From NCBI GenBank assembly GCA_045126975.1, contig JBGVPL010000040.1:102153-166152 (forward strand): a stretch of DNA of 64,000 bases. The letters run 5' to 3'. Each line of letters begins with the position of its first letter. Within the stretch, counting starts at the first letter, position 1. Under the pieces are notes generated by a model that was given only the letters and a program-made list of their open reading frames with translations, had not been told where the DNA came from and ran no database searches. This DNA is from Aphodosoma sp045126975 (GTDB taxonomy: Bacteria > Bacteroidota > Bacteroidia > Bacteroidales > Paludibacteraceae). A program made the position numbers and the translations under genes. Of this stretch, positions 28,660-36,642 are shown one piece after another.

Positions 28660-30219
28660 ATTAGGGTAGTCAATCGTATAGTGCAATCCGCGACTCTCCT
28701 TGCGTGCAGTGGCTTGTTTAATGATGAGGTATGCCACTGATATACAGTTGCGGAGTTCGCAGATATCACGACTAACCACCGAGCGTTCAAAGAGACTTTC
28801 TGTTTCGCGGAACAATATTTCGAGGCGCGACATGGCACGTTTCAAACGGAGGTTAGAGCGTACGATACCCACATACGAACTCATGATTTGTTGTACCTCT
28901 TTGAGCGATTGTGTGATAAGAATCATCTCTTCTGGCAATCGAGTGCCTTCGTCGTTCCATTGTGGAATAGCTTCGTTGATAGTCAAACTATCAAGACGAG
29001 GAATAGCATGTTCGGCTGCTGCATCGGCATATACTATGGCTTCGATGAGCGAGTTAGATGCCAAACGATTTGCTCCGTGAAGACCTGTGCATGAGCATTC
29101 ACCTGTTGCATAGAGGCGATGAATGCTGGTTTCTGCATTTTCGTTTACTACAATACCACCACAGAGGTAGTGAGCCGCAGGTGCCACGGGAATATATTGT
29201 TTTGTGATATCAATGCCGTATGAGAGGCATTTTTCGTAAATCATAGGGAAGTGCTCGCGAGTTTCATCTGCAGGTTTGTGTGTTACGTCGAGGTAAACGT
29301 GTTCTGAACCAGATACTTTCATTTCGTTGTCAATAGCGCGAGCTACGATGTCGCGAGGCGCAAGTGAGCCTCGTTTGTCGTATTTGTGCATAAATTCTTT
29401 GCCTTTGATTGTGCGCAATACTGCACCATATCCACGCATAGCCTCTGTGATGAGGAACGAAGGGCGCACGCCAGGGTGGTAGAATGCAGTAGGGTGGAAT
29501 TGAACAAATTCCATATCGCGAATCACACCACGAGCGCGGTGCATCATAGCGATGCCGTCGCCTGTTGCCACGAGTGGATTAGTCGTTGTATTATACACAT
29601 TGCCGATACCACCTGTCGAAAGCATGGTTATTTTGCTCAAAAATGTGGTGATGCGGTTGCTACGAGTGTTGAGGGCATAAATGCCGTAGCACTCAATATC
29701 TGGAGTTTTGCGAGTTACGATTTGACCGAGGTGGTGTTGTGTGAGGATGTCGATTGCAAAATAGTGTTCAAACACCTCGATGTTTTTATGTTGCTTGATG
29801 CGTGCGATGAGTGAGCGTTGGATTTCTGCGCCAGTCGAATCTTTGTGGTGGAGGATGCGATGCTCCGAGTGTCCGCCTTCGCGGTGGAGGTCGAATGAGC
29901 CGTCAGGGGCTTTGTCGAAATCAACGCCCCATTCGAGCAATTGCTCAATCTGTTTTGGGGCGTTCATGACCACCTTTTCTACGGCTTTAAGGTCGCACAT
30001 ACCATCGCCAGCAATTAGCGTGTCTTGTATATGTTTTTCGTAATTGTCTAATACAGGATTAGTTACAGATGAAATTCCGCCTTGGGCGAGAGCCGTATTA
30101 GCCTCGTCGAGGGTGCTCTTGCAGAGGATAGCCACTTTGCCTTTGTCAGCAACTTTGAGTGCGAAGCTCATACCAGCTATACCACTACCAACGACTAAAA
30201 AATCAAATTTACGAATCAT
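28648..30219 (-). CDS. nadB: L-aspartate oxidase
   Basis: FAD enzyme that oxidises aspartate to iminoaspartate, the first step of NAD synthesis; fumarate is the usual acceptor in anaerobes. FAD-binding VVGSGIAGMSFALKVAD (about 9-25), the active-site region HREGGHSEHRILHHKDSTG and GLHGANRLASNSLIEA (about 375-390) are present. 523 residues, normal. The C-terminal Ser-Glu-Glu and stop are encoded by the 7-nt tract described above. nadA and nadC are not in the window. Confidence 0.95.
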
Positions 30220-30240
30220 AAGGTTAGATATTTAGTATTT

Positions 30241-30353
30241 TAGTAGCGAGTAGCGAGAGTTACTCGCTATGTTTTTTTATTTATTATTTTAATACCGAAT
30301 GGCTCTCGCTACTCGTTACTAAATTACTCGCTACTATAAATCATGCAAAGTTA
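30241..30353. promoter_or_regulatory. nadB upstream region with gtagcga repeats and a -7 box
   Basis: Reverse-strand -7 TAACTTTG (30346-30353) without a clear -33. Between it and the start codon lie gtagcga units and their inverse (tcgctac) that can pair, giving a repeat-derived leader of about 110 nt. Confidence 0.6.
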
Positions 30354-30473
30354 CAAAAAAATAGCGGTATAAGCATAACCTATACCGCTAAATTTTATTA
30401 AAATTGTATGGAATGTTTTGTGAAGTATAGTAATTTGATGCCGACAGGCTCTCATTACTAACTACTCATTGAA

Positions 30474-31922
30474 TTAGATGTTTTCTAATACATGAGTGAT
30501 AAGTTTCCAGAATTTTTCAGTGTCAGCAATGTGAAGACGTTCGTCTGGAGAGTGTACGCCACGCATAGTAGGGCCAACGCTCACCATGTCGAGGTGTGGA
30601 TATTTTTCGAGGAACAAACCGCATTCCAAACCTGCGTGAATAGCAGTGATTTTAGCTTTTTTGCCGAAGAGTTTTTCGTAAGTTTCAGCCACTACGTTAG
30701 CAATTGGTGATTTTGGATTTGGTTTCCAACCTGGGTAACCGTCTCCGTGAGTTGCTTTAGCACCTGCCAATACGAATACGCTTTCTACCATATAAGCAGC
30801 ATCTTTTTTGCTTGATTCAGTAGAACTGCGTTGGCTTGTAGTGATGAGGATTTGGTTATTTTCAATCATTTTCACTGCAGCGAGGTTAGTTGATGTCTCA
30901 ACCAAACCTGGCATATCGTCGCTCATGCGCAATACACCGTGAGGACAAGCATAGAGGGCATAAAGGAGGCGGTGAGTAGTATCTGCATCAATCATTGTAG
31001 CAGGGCGTTCGCAACTGTCGATTGCCACTTTTACGCCTGCGTCTGAAATAGCAAATTCTGCTTCGATTTCTGCAGCGAAAGTGTTAGCGCGCACTGTCAA
31101 TTCGTGTTTGAATTCAGCAGGAACGGCACATACTGCGCTTGCTTCGCGAGCGATAGCGTTGCGGAGGTTACCGCCTGTGATAGACGCCACTTTCAAATCA
31201 GTTGCTTTAGCAATTTGCCACATGAAGCGGTTAAGGATTTTGTTAGCATTACCGCGGTTTGAGTGGATGTCGCCACCTGAGTGACCACCTTGAAGACCAT
31301 TCACTGTGATAGTGAAATAGAACAATCCCTCTGGCATAGCCTCTTCTTTGTAGTCGAATGTTACAGTAGTATCGATACCACCAGCGCAACCGATAAAGAA
31401 TTCGCCATCATCTTCTGAGTCGAGGTTGAGTAATACTTCGCCTTTAAGCAATTGTGGGTCAATAGCAAATGCACCAGTCAAACCAGTCTCTTCGTCAACT
31501 GTGAAAAGACATTCAAGAGCAGGGTGTTTCAAGTCGTTGCTTGCGAGGATAGCCAATTCAGTAGCCATACCGATACCGTTGTCCGCACCGAGAGTTGTAC
31601 CTTTAGCTTTTACCCATTCGCCGTCGATATATGGTTGAATAGGGTCAGTGTCGAAATTATGTTGTGTATCATTATTCTTTTCGCACACCATGTCCATGTG
31701 TGATTGAAGAATTACTTTTTTGCGGTTTTCATAACCAGGAGTTGCAGGTTTGCAAATCAATACGTTACCAGCAGCATCAGTGCGAGTTTCAAGGTTATGA
31801 CGTTTACCGAATTCTTGCAAATACGCAATCATTTTCTCCTCTTTTTTCGATGGGTGAGGAATTTGACAAATCTCATAGAATTCTTTCCAGAGACGTTCAG
31901 GTTGAAGTGTTCTAATACTCAT
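30474..31922 (-). CDS. pepD: Aminoacyl-histidine dipeptidase (Xaa-His dipeptidase)
   Basis: Cytosolic M20 metallopeptidase that cleaves dipeptides such as carnosine-type substrates. ATG 31922 gives the typical opening MSIRTLQPERLWKEFYEIC and 482 residues. Metal-ligand motifs: VILQSHMDMVCEK (about 68-80), LGADNGIGMA (about 115-124), VDEETGLTGA (about 142-151) and LECGLFLEKYP (about 435-445). Upstream frame extension would run through repeat DNA, so it is rejected. -7 box TAACTTTG at 32005-32012. Confidence 0.93.
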   Translation of the reverse strand: MSIRTLQPERLWKEFYEICQIPHPSKKEEKMIAYLQEFGKRHNLETRTDAAGNVLICKPATPGYENRKKVILQSHMDMVCEKNNDTQHNFDTDPIQPYIDGEWVKAKGTTLGADNGIGMATELAILASNDLKHPALECLFTVDEETGLTGAFAIDPQLLKGEVLLNLDSEDDGEFFIGCAGGIDTTVTFDYKEEAMPEGLFYFTITVNGLQGGHSGGDIHSNRGNANKILNRFMWQIAKATDLKVASITGGNLRNAIAREASAVCAVPAEFKHELTVRANTFAAEIEAEFAISDAGVKVAIDSCERPATMIDADTTHRLLYALYACPHGVLRMSDDMPGLVETSTNLAAVKMIENNQILITTSQRSSTESSKKDAAYMVESVFVLAGAKATHGDGYPGWKPNPKSPIANVVAETYEKLFGKKAKITAIHAGLECGLFLEKYPHLDMVSVGPTMRGVHSPDERLHIADTEKFWKLITHVLENI

Positions 31923-31938
31923 AATATTTAGATTTTTA

Positions 31939-31959
31939 GTAGCGAGTAGCGAGTAGCGA
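31939..31959. repeat. 7-nt repeat tract (gtagcga x3)
   Basis: Three exact gtagcga units between the promoter and start codon of pepD, so present in its 5' leader. Confidence 0.85.
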
Positions 31960-32080
31960 GACTCTGCGTCGCCTGTTATTAATGACAATTGATTATTTAT
32001 TTTGCAAAGTTACAAAAAATATTTGGAATAATCTTGCTACTTGTTACTAAATACTTGCTACTAATGATTTAACAAAAATT

Positions 32081-32124
32081 ATGAATTACGAATTATGAAT
32101 TATGAATTAAATTTCTTATCTTTG
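32081..32124 (+). promoter_or_regulatory. 7-nt tract (atgaatt x4) and -7 box of the next gene
   Basis: Units atgaatt, acgaatt, atgaatt, atgaatt (32081-32108), then TATCTTTG (32117-32124). The repeat occupies the -33 to -10 spacer region. Confidence 0.65.
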
Positions 32125-32160
32125 CGGTGATTTTATTATATTGCGTTTATAAGTGCTAAT

Positions 32161-32391
32161 ATGTTAAAAACTACCTTGTTAACGTTAGGAGTGTCGTTGG
32201 TAATATTGCTTGTGGCGGTATTAGCTATGGCATTTAAGCCTCTTTTTTTGAAAGGCGGACGCTTCCCAAATATACATATTGGAGGGAATAAGGCACTGAA
32301 AGAGCGCGGAATTACGTGTGCAACATCGCAAGACCGCGAGGCACAAAATCAAGCAAAAAAGCATAATTATAAATATAAAACTGATAAATAA
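32161..32391 (+). CDS. Small membrane protein of unknown function
   Basis: 76 residues with one membrane helix (about 5-27), then a short region with GGRFPNIHIGGNKALKERGI and one cysteine (about residue 54), and a basic tail. I know similar small proteins next to OmpH-type genes in Bacteroidales, but no function. It abuts the next gene with no gap (TAA directly before ATG), so the two are co-translated. Confidence 0.7.
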   Translation: MLKTTLLTLGVSLVILLVAVLAMAFKPLFLKGGRFPNIHIGGNKALKERGITCATSQDREAQNQAKKHNYKYKTDK

Positions 32392-32985
32392 ATGAAAAAA
32401 TTATTACTCTTTTGTGTTGCTGCCGTAATGATGGCATCATGCAACCAACCAGCAAAACAAGCTGATACAACAGAAGCAACAACTTGTAACGTAAAAGTAG
32501 AAGAGGGTTGTCGTCTTCCTATTGCAGTTATCAATGTTGACACTCTTCTTCAAAGTTATGATTTGAATCTCGAAGAAAGCGATCGTCTTATGCGTAAAGG
32601 AGAAGATATGCGTCTTGACCTTAATCAACGTGCAAATAGCCTTCAAAATGAAATGATTGATTTCCAAAAGAAACTTGAAAATCAAGCATTCCTTTCTCGT
32701 GAACGTGCAGAAGCAGAGCAACGTCGTTTGGTGAAAAAAGAACAAGATCTTAATACTCTTGCACAAGAAAAAGAACAAGAACTTATGCTTGAACAACAAC
32801 AACTTAGCATTCGTTTGCTCGATAGTGTTAATAGTGCAATTCGCACACTCAATGCCGATGGTAAATATCACCTTGTTATTACAACTAGTGCATTGAACAA
32901 CAACGTACTTTTCGCTGCTCCTGAATACGACATCACAGCCGAAGCAATTGAGCTCCTCAACGAACGTTACAATAACAAAAAATAA
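32392..32985 (+). CDS. OmpH/Skp-like lipoprotein
   Basis: Skp-type periplasmic chaperones hold unfolded outer-membrane proteins. A signal peptide ends in lipobox MASC (Cys about 17), followed by the OmpH start IAVINVDTLLQSYD (about 43-56) and a long coiled-coil region (about 60-145, rich in Glu, Gln and Leu), then a C-terminal beta-forming segment. 197 residues. Attached by lipid to a membrane, unlike classical soluble Skp. Confidence 0.85.
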   Translation: MKKLLLFCVAAVMMASCNQPAKQADTTEATTCNVKVEEGCRLPIAVINVDTLLQSYDLNLEESDRLMRKGEDMRLDLNQRANSLQNEMIDFQKKLENQAFLSRERAEAEQRRLVKKEQDLNTLAQEKEQELMLEQQQLSIRLLDSVNSAIRTLNADGKYHLVITTSALNNNVLFAAPEYDITAEAIELLNERYNNKK

Positions 32986-33008
32986 TACACCTCGTTAATA
33001 ATAACTTC

Positions 33009-33048
33009 AAAGGCTACAGGTCATTCACCGACTTGTAGCCTTTTTTGT
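33009..33048 (+). terminator. Terminator of the OmpH-like gene
   Basis: AAAGGCTACAgGTC pairs with GACtTGTAGCCTTT, then T6. Confidence 0.85.
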
Positions 33049-33059
33049 TGTTGAATAAC

Positions 33060-33203
33060 AAATTTTGCACTCATTGAGTGCAAAATTACGAAAATATCAT
33101 CTTGTGTTAATCGTTTTTGCACCGTTTTAATCTTTTTTTATCTATTTTGCACTGTAAAAGTGCATAATTTGTCATAAAAATGCACTCAATGAGTGCAAAA
33201 TTT
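33060..33203. promoter_or_regulatory. Cluster of TTTTGCACT palindromes (candidate operators)
   Basis: A 13-bp-arm palindrome around TTTTGCACTCA (33061-33087), a half-site TTTTTGCACCG (about 33114), a gapped copy TTTTGCAC-N8-GTGCA (about 33144-33164) and a second full TGCACTCA-A-TGAGTGCA (33181-33197). All lie in the noncoding DNA just upstream of the leader-RNA promoter. Confidence 0.6.
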
Positions 33204-33213
33204 GTAGGTTTTC

Positions 33214-33244
33214 TTGTTGGTTTCGTTTTTTTGTGTTACCTTTG
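33214..33244 (+). promoter_or_regulatory. Promoter of leader RNA copy A
   Basis: -33 TTG (33214-33216), 20-nt spacer, -7 TACCTTTG (33237-33244); start predicted near 33250. Confidence 0.8.
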
Positions 33245-33249
33245 TACCG

Positions 33250-33452
33250 ACATAGACCGAGTAGCGTTCTTGGTCACTTTGGAAAGCATTTTTGCTTAAT
33301 TCTTTCTATCTATAAAATTTGGCGATTTTTAGCATGTGAAAGAATAAGTTGAAAAATGTTCACGTATACTAGCGTGAACTTCACTTATTCGTACATGCAA
33401 GGTCACGCCAAATACCTATAGATAGCGAGAAAGTTAAGTTCTCGCTTTTTTT
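33250..33452 (+). ncRNA. Structured leader RNA, copy A (candidate attenuator/riboswitch)
   Basis: Helices in order: P1 GACCGAG/CTTGGTC (33255-33275) with loop TAGCGTT; P2 AAGC/GCTT (33284-33297); a long nested arm made of CTATCTATA/TATAGATAG (33306-33314 with 33417-33425), TTTGGCG/CGCCAAA (33318-33324 with 33406-33412), GCATGT/ACATGC (33332-33337 with 33393-33398), GAATAAGT/ACTTATTC (33342-33349 with 33383-33390) and GTTCACG/CGTGAAC (33358-33379); then terminator AGCGAGAA/TTCTCGCT (33424-33446) with T7. Copy B at 50554-50772 keeps every helix, and P1, the outer arm and the GCATGT helix carry compensatory changes. It precedes the BspA-like T9SS gene. I cannot match it to a known riboswitch class. 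Confidence 0.8.
33424..33452 (+). terminator. Intrinsic terminator ending leader RNA A
   Basis: 8-bp perfect stem, 7-nt loop AGTTAAG, T-run. Its 5' arm overlaps the 3' strand of the outer helix by two bases and can alternatively pair (GAAAG with CTTTC 33302-33306, TTAAG with CTTAA 33295-33299). Confidence 0.85.
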
Positions 33453-33455
33453 ATA

Positions 33456-33500
33456 TTCTCCCCCTAAGTTAGGGGGAGTGCCAAACGGGCGAGGGGGTAT
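33456..33500. repeat. CCCCCT/AGGGGG repeat element
   Basis: CCCCCTaagttAGGGGG followed by a GAGGGGGTA tail; same family as 8471-8514 and 54070-54113. It lies in the spacer between terminator and start codon of the BspA-like gene. Confidence 0.8.
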
Positions 33501-33555
33501 GTAATAAAAACACACTAAATAAACATTATATTAACAAACTAAAACAATTACAACT

Positions 33556-34854
33556 ATGAAAAAAACTCTATTCTTCCTCGTTGCCCTACTTACCGCAACA
33601 ATCGCATTTGCCCAAACCGAAATCGACGGCATCTACTACAACCTCAACGATGAAACTAAAACCGCCGAGGTAACTTATCAAGATGAACGTTATTGGGAAG
33701 GATATAACTATTCTGGTGTTACATCCATCACCATCCCTGAAAAAGTAACCTACAACTCTACCGAATATAGCGTTACTTCTATTGGAGTTGGGGCATTTTG
33801 TAATTGCTCCTCTTTAAGATCTATCACAATCGGTAATAGTGTCACTATTATTGGCTATTATGCTTTTGTTGGGTGTTCTCCTGATACCTTAATTTGTAAA
33901 TTTGGGAGTAATGTGGAAATTTATGGTTTTGAAGAAATCGATTATCTTCGTTATTTTGAAGGTCCAGCTCAATTGGTTTATTCTGTACTTGGTGGATCTA
34001 TGTTGACAGAGATTCATATTACCGATGGCAAATTGTATGAAGAAGAATTCAATTTGATTAACCACTCTAAAAAATCTCTTCATACTATCGATCTTGCTGG
34101 TGCTACTAACGCTACTATCAACGATTATACTTTCTACGATTACTATAAATTGGAAAATCTCACTCTACCTAAAAACGTTGAAACTATTGGTTACAAGGCT
34201 TTTGCTGATTGTAAACATTTGACCGAGTTGATTATCCCTGCAACTGTAAAAGAAATTGGAGAATCGGCTTTCGAAAATTGTCGCTCTATTAGTAAACTTA
34301 CTTTTGAAGAGGGTGGTAATCTTGAAACTATTGGCTCATGGGCTTTCTACAATAATCATGCGTTGGAGTCAGTTAAATTGCCAGAAGGCGTGAAAGAGAT
34401 TGGCGATGCTGCTTTCTATGGTTGCAACTATGTGGAAGAAATCGTAATTCCAGCATCTGTTGAGCGTATTGGCGACAATGGTTTTGCCCTCTGCAACCAA
34501 GTGAAACGTATGGAGGTGCGCGCCACTACTCCTCCTACAATCGAGGCTAAAACTTTTTACCAAGTGAGTCGTGATATTGATTTTGTTGTTCCTGCAGAAG
34601 CTCGCAATGCTTACGCACAAGATGAATATTGGCGCGAATTTATTCAAGAAGCAACCAACGTGGAAAACACTATTGAAGGAGTCGAAATCTATACTCAAAA
34701 CGGCACTCTCCACCTCAAAGGCTTGACTGCCGACTATCAAATCTACAACATGTCGGGTCAGATGGTATATAGCGGCAATGCATCTACAATCGATCTTGCA
34801 AAAGGTATCTACATCATCCGTATAGCCGACAAATCACAAAAAATAGTGTTGTAA
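33556..34854 (+). CDS. BspA-like leucine-rich repeat protein with T9SS sorting domain
   Basis: A 432-residue surface protein: signal peptide (1-20, ending AFAQ), LRR_5/BspA repeats with the wording SITIPEKV, SIGVGAFCNCSSLRSITIG, EIGESAFENCRSI and EIGDAAFYGCNYVEEIVIP (about 55-115 and 190-330), and a C-terminal T9SS domain (about 375-432, YQIYNMSGQMVYSGN, then KGIYIIRIADKSQKIVL). BspA proteins often bind host or extracellular matrix components; the ligand is unknown. Expression depends on leader RNA A, because no other promoter is visible between the terminator and the ATG. Confidence 0.85.
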   Translation: MKKTLFFLVALLTATIAFAQTEIDGIYYNLNDETKTAEVTYQDERYWEGYNYSGVTSITIPEKVTYNSTEYSVTSIGVGAFCNCSSLRSITIGNSVTIIGYYAFVGCSPDTLICKFGSNVEIYGFEEIDYLRYFEGPAQLVYSVLGGSMLTEIHITDGKLYEEEFNLINHSKKSLHTIDLAGATNATINDYTFYDYYKLENLTLPKNVETIGYKAFADCKHLTELIIPATVKEIGESAFENCRSISKLTFEEGGNLETIGSWAFYNNHALESVKLPEGVKEIGDAAFYGCNYVEEIVIPASVERIGDNGFALCNQVKRMEVRATTPPTIEAKTFYQVSRDIDFVVPAEARNAYAQDEYWREFIQEATNVENTIEGVEIYTQNGTLHLKGLTADYQIYNMSGQMVYSGNASTIDLAKGIYIIRIADKSQKIVL

Positions 34855-34870
34855 ATCATATAGATATATA

Positions 34871-34918
34871 AAAATTGCACAAATTGAAAGTTGAACTTTT
34901 AATTTGTGCAATTTTTGT
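34871..34918. terminator. Terminator of the BspA-like gene
   Basis: AAAATTGCACAAATT pairs perfectly with AATTTGTGCAATTTT; an inner AAAGT/ACTTT extends it; T-run follows. Confidence 0.9.
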
Positions 34919-35045
34919 TTATTGTTAATCTGTGAGTGAAATAATTCCGAAGGTCTGTCTTTATTGTCGAGATTTTGCGAAGCAAAAGCAAGACCATTAT
35001 GTAAAAAAGAAAATATGTTTTTATGTCATTCTGTCTAAAAAAAAA

Positions 35046-35723
35046 TTATAAATTCTCAGTCAGTGCTCGCCAAAGATTGTCGTTAGGCACTGGAGCCGTG
35101 ATATTTATCGGTTCTTTGTTGACAGGGTGTATGAATTCGATGCTGCGAGCATGTAGCGAGATACCTCCGTCAGGGTTAGAGCGAGGTGCTCCATATTTCA
35201 AATCCCCTTTGATAGGACAACCCATTGATGCTAATTGACAGCGAATTTGATGGTGGCGGCCTGTGTGAAGGTCAACTTCAAGAAGCGAATAGCGCTCGCC
35301 ATGAGCCAAAAGTCGATAACTGAGTGAGGCGAGTTTCGAATTTGGTTTCTCTTTGTCGTAGGCGTATGACTTATTTTGCTTTTCTACTCGCACAAGATAG
35401 TGTTTCAAAGTGCCTTCCATCTCTTTAGGCGTACCACAAACTATTGCCCAATAGTGTTTCTTGATATCCTTATGCTCGGCAAATAACTTATTCATGCGCT
35501 CGAGGGCTTTGCTTGTTTTTGCAAATACCACTACGCCACTTACAGGTCGGTCGAGTCGGTGTGTTACACCACAAAACACATTGCCAGGTTTATTGTATTT
35601 CTCTTTAAGGTATCGTTTAATAGTCTCAGGTAGTGGTTCATCGCCAGTCTTGTCGCCTTGCACTATCTCGCCTACGGCTTTGTTTATTATAATGAGGTGA
35701 TTATCTTCGTAGAGAACGTTCAT
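35046..35723 (-). CDS. RluD-like RNA pseudouridine synthase
   Basis: Isomerises uridine to pseudouridine in structured RNA. Motif II HRLDRPVSGVVVFAK carries the catalytic Asp (about residue 58), and the C-terminal HQIRCQLASMGCPIKGD (about 163-179) is typical of the RluA/RluC/RluD family. 225 residues with no S4 domain, so it belongs to the short group related to RluA/TruC; target site not predictable. Downstream of rlmB on the same strand, making a two-gene RNA-modification cluster. Confidence 0.88.
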   Translation of the reverse strand: MNVLYEDNHLIIINKAVGEIVQGDKTGDEPLPETIKRYLKEKYNKPGNVFCGVTHRLDRPVSGVVVFAKTSKALERMNKLFAEHKDIKKHYWAIVCGTPKEMEGTLKHYLVRVEKQNKSYAYDKEKPNSKLASLSYRLLAHGERYSLLEVDLHTGRHHQIRCQLASMGCPIKGDLKYGAPRSNPDGGISLHARSIEFIHPVNKEPINITAPVPNDNLWRALTENL

Positions 35724-35737
35724 ATTTGATTAGATTT

Positions 35738-35805
35738 GAGACAATAGACACGAGACGTTAGACTTTGTGGTCTTTTATCTCGTGTCTTATATCTTGTGTC
35801 TTTTG
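35738..35805. repeat. Inverted acacgag-type repeat between rlmB and the pseudouridine synthase
   Basis: gacacgagacgttagac on the left and ctcgtgtct/cttgtgtctt on the right can pair. Same family as 17714-17768. Confidence 0.75.
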
Positions 35806-35807
35806 TG

Positions 35808-36551
35808 TTATTTACGTTGTTTAACAGCTTCGTAAACGATGATACCTGTGGCAACAGATACGTTGAGCGAGCCGATTTGTCCGAGAATTGGAATTGAAAC
35901 CATATCATCAACTATGCGGAGAATATCAGGCGAGATACCCACATCTTCTGCACCCATTACGATAGCAAGTGGTCCTTTATAATCTGTCTTAGAATAATCG
36001 TGTGAAGCTTTTTCTGAAGCAGCAATGACTTTGATGCCACATTTTTGGAGGAACGAAACTGTGTTGTGAAGGCTATTTTCGCGGCAAACAGGAATTACGT
36101 GCAATGCACCTGCCGAAGTTTTGATAGCATCGGCATTAGCAGCTGCACCACCTTTCATTGGAACAACGATAGCATCAACGCCAGCACATTCGCAAGTACG
36201 AGCGATAGCTCCGAAGTTGCGCACATCGGTAACGCCATCAAGAATCACAATAAATGGGTCTTTGCCAGCTTCGTAAAGAGCAGGGATGATGTTGTCGATG
36301 CGTTGATATTCGATAGAAGAGAGGTAAGCCACAACGCCTTGGTGGTTTTTCATTGTGAGCTTATTGAGTTTTTCGAGTGGTACTTTTTGGATAGGCACTT
36401 GAAGGTCTTTGAGTCTGTCGAACAACTCTTTTGCCAATTCGCCACCCATTTCGCGACGAATGAAAACTTTGTCTAACTCTTTGCCTGCGTCAATGGCTTC
36501 AATTACGGCACGAATGCCGAATATCATGTTTTTTTCTTTTACCTGTTTCAT
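35808..36551 (-). CDS. rlmB: 23S rRNA 2'-O-methyltransferase RlmB (SPOUT family)
   Basis: SAM-dependent 2'-O-methylation of a guanosine in 23S rRNA is the usual role. An N-terminal L30e-like domain (about 8-75, IFGIRAVIEAIDAG) is followed by the knotted SPOUT domain with DVRNFGAIARTCECAGVDA (about 107-125), GAEDVGIS (about 198-205) and IPILGQIGSLNVSVATGI (about 218-235). 247 residues. Could be another TrmH-family member, but domain order fits RlmB. Confidence 0.88.
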   Translation of the reverse strand: MKQVKEKNMIFGIRAVIEAIDAGKELDKVFIRREMGGELAKELFDRLKDLQVPIQKVPLEKLNKLTMKNHQGVVAYLSSIEYQRIDNIIPALYEAGKDPFIVILDGVTDVRNFGAIARTCECAGVDAIVVPMKGGAAANADAIKTSAGALHVIPVCRENSLHNTVSFLQKCGIKVIAASEKASHDYSKTDYKGPLAIVMGAEDVGISPDILRIVDDMVSIPILGQIGSLNVSVATGIIVYEAVKQRK

Positions 36552-36603
36552 ATCTTCGGTATTTAATTCTCAATTTTATAGCCAAAGGCTTAAAGACCTT
36601 CGG

Positions 36604-36641
36604 TTCTCAATTCTCAATTCTCAATTCTCAATTCTCAATTC
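36604..36641. repeat. 7-nt repeat tract (ttctcaa x5)
   Basis: Five near-perfect ttctcaa units directly after the stop of the PagL-like gene. Confidence 0.92.
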
Positions 36642-36642
36642 T

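Noticed and set aside
33250..33452. Assignment of the leader RNA to cobalamin, TPP, c-di-GMP or 6S-type RNAs
   Set aside because: None of the conserved cores of those classes that I know is present; the helix order and TAGCGTT loop do not fit them.
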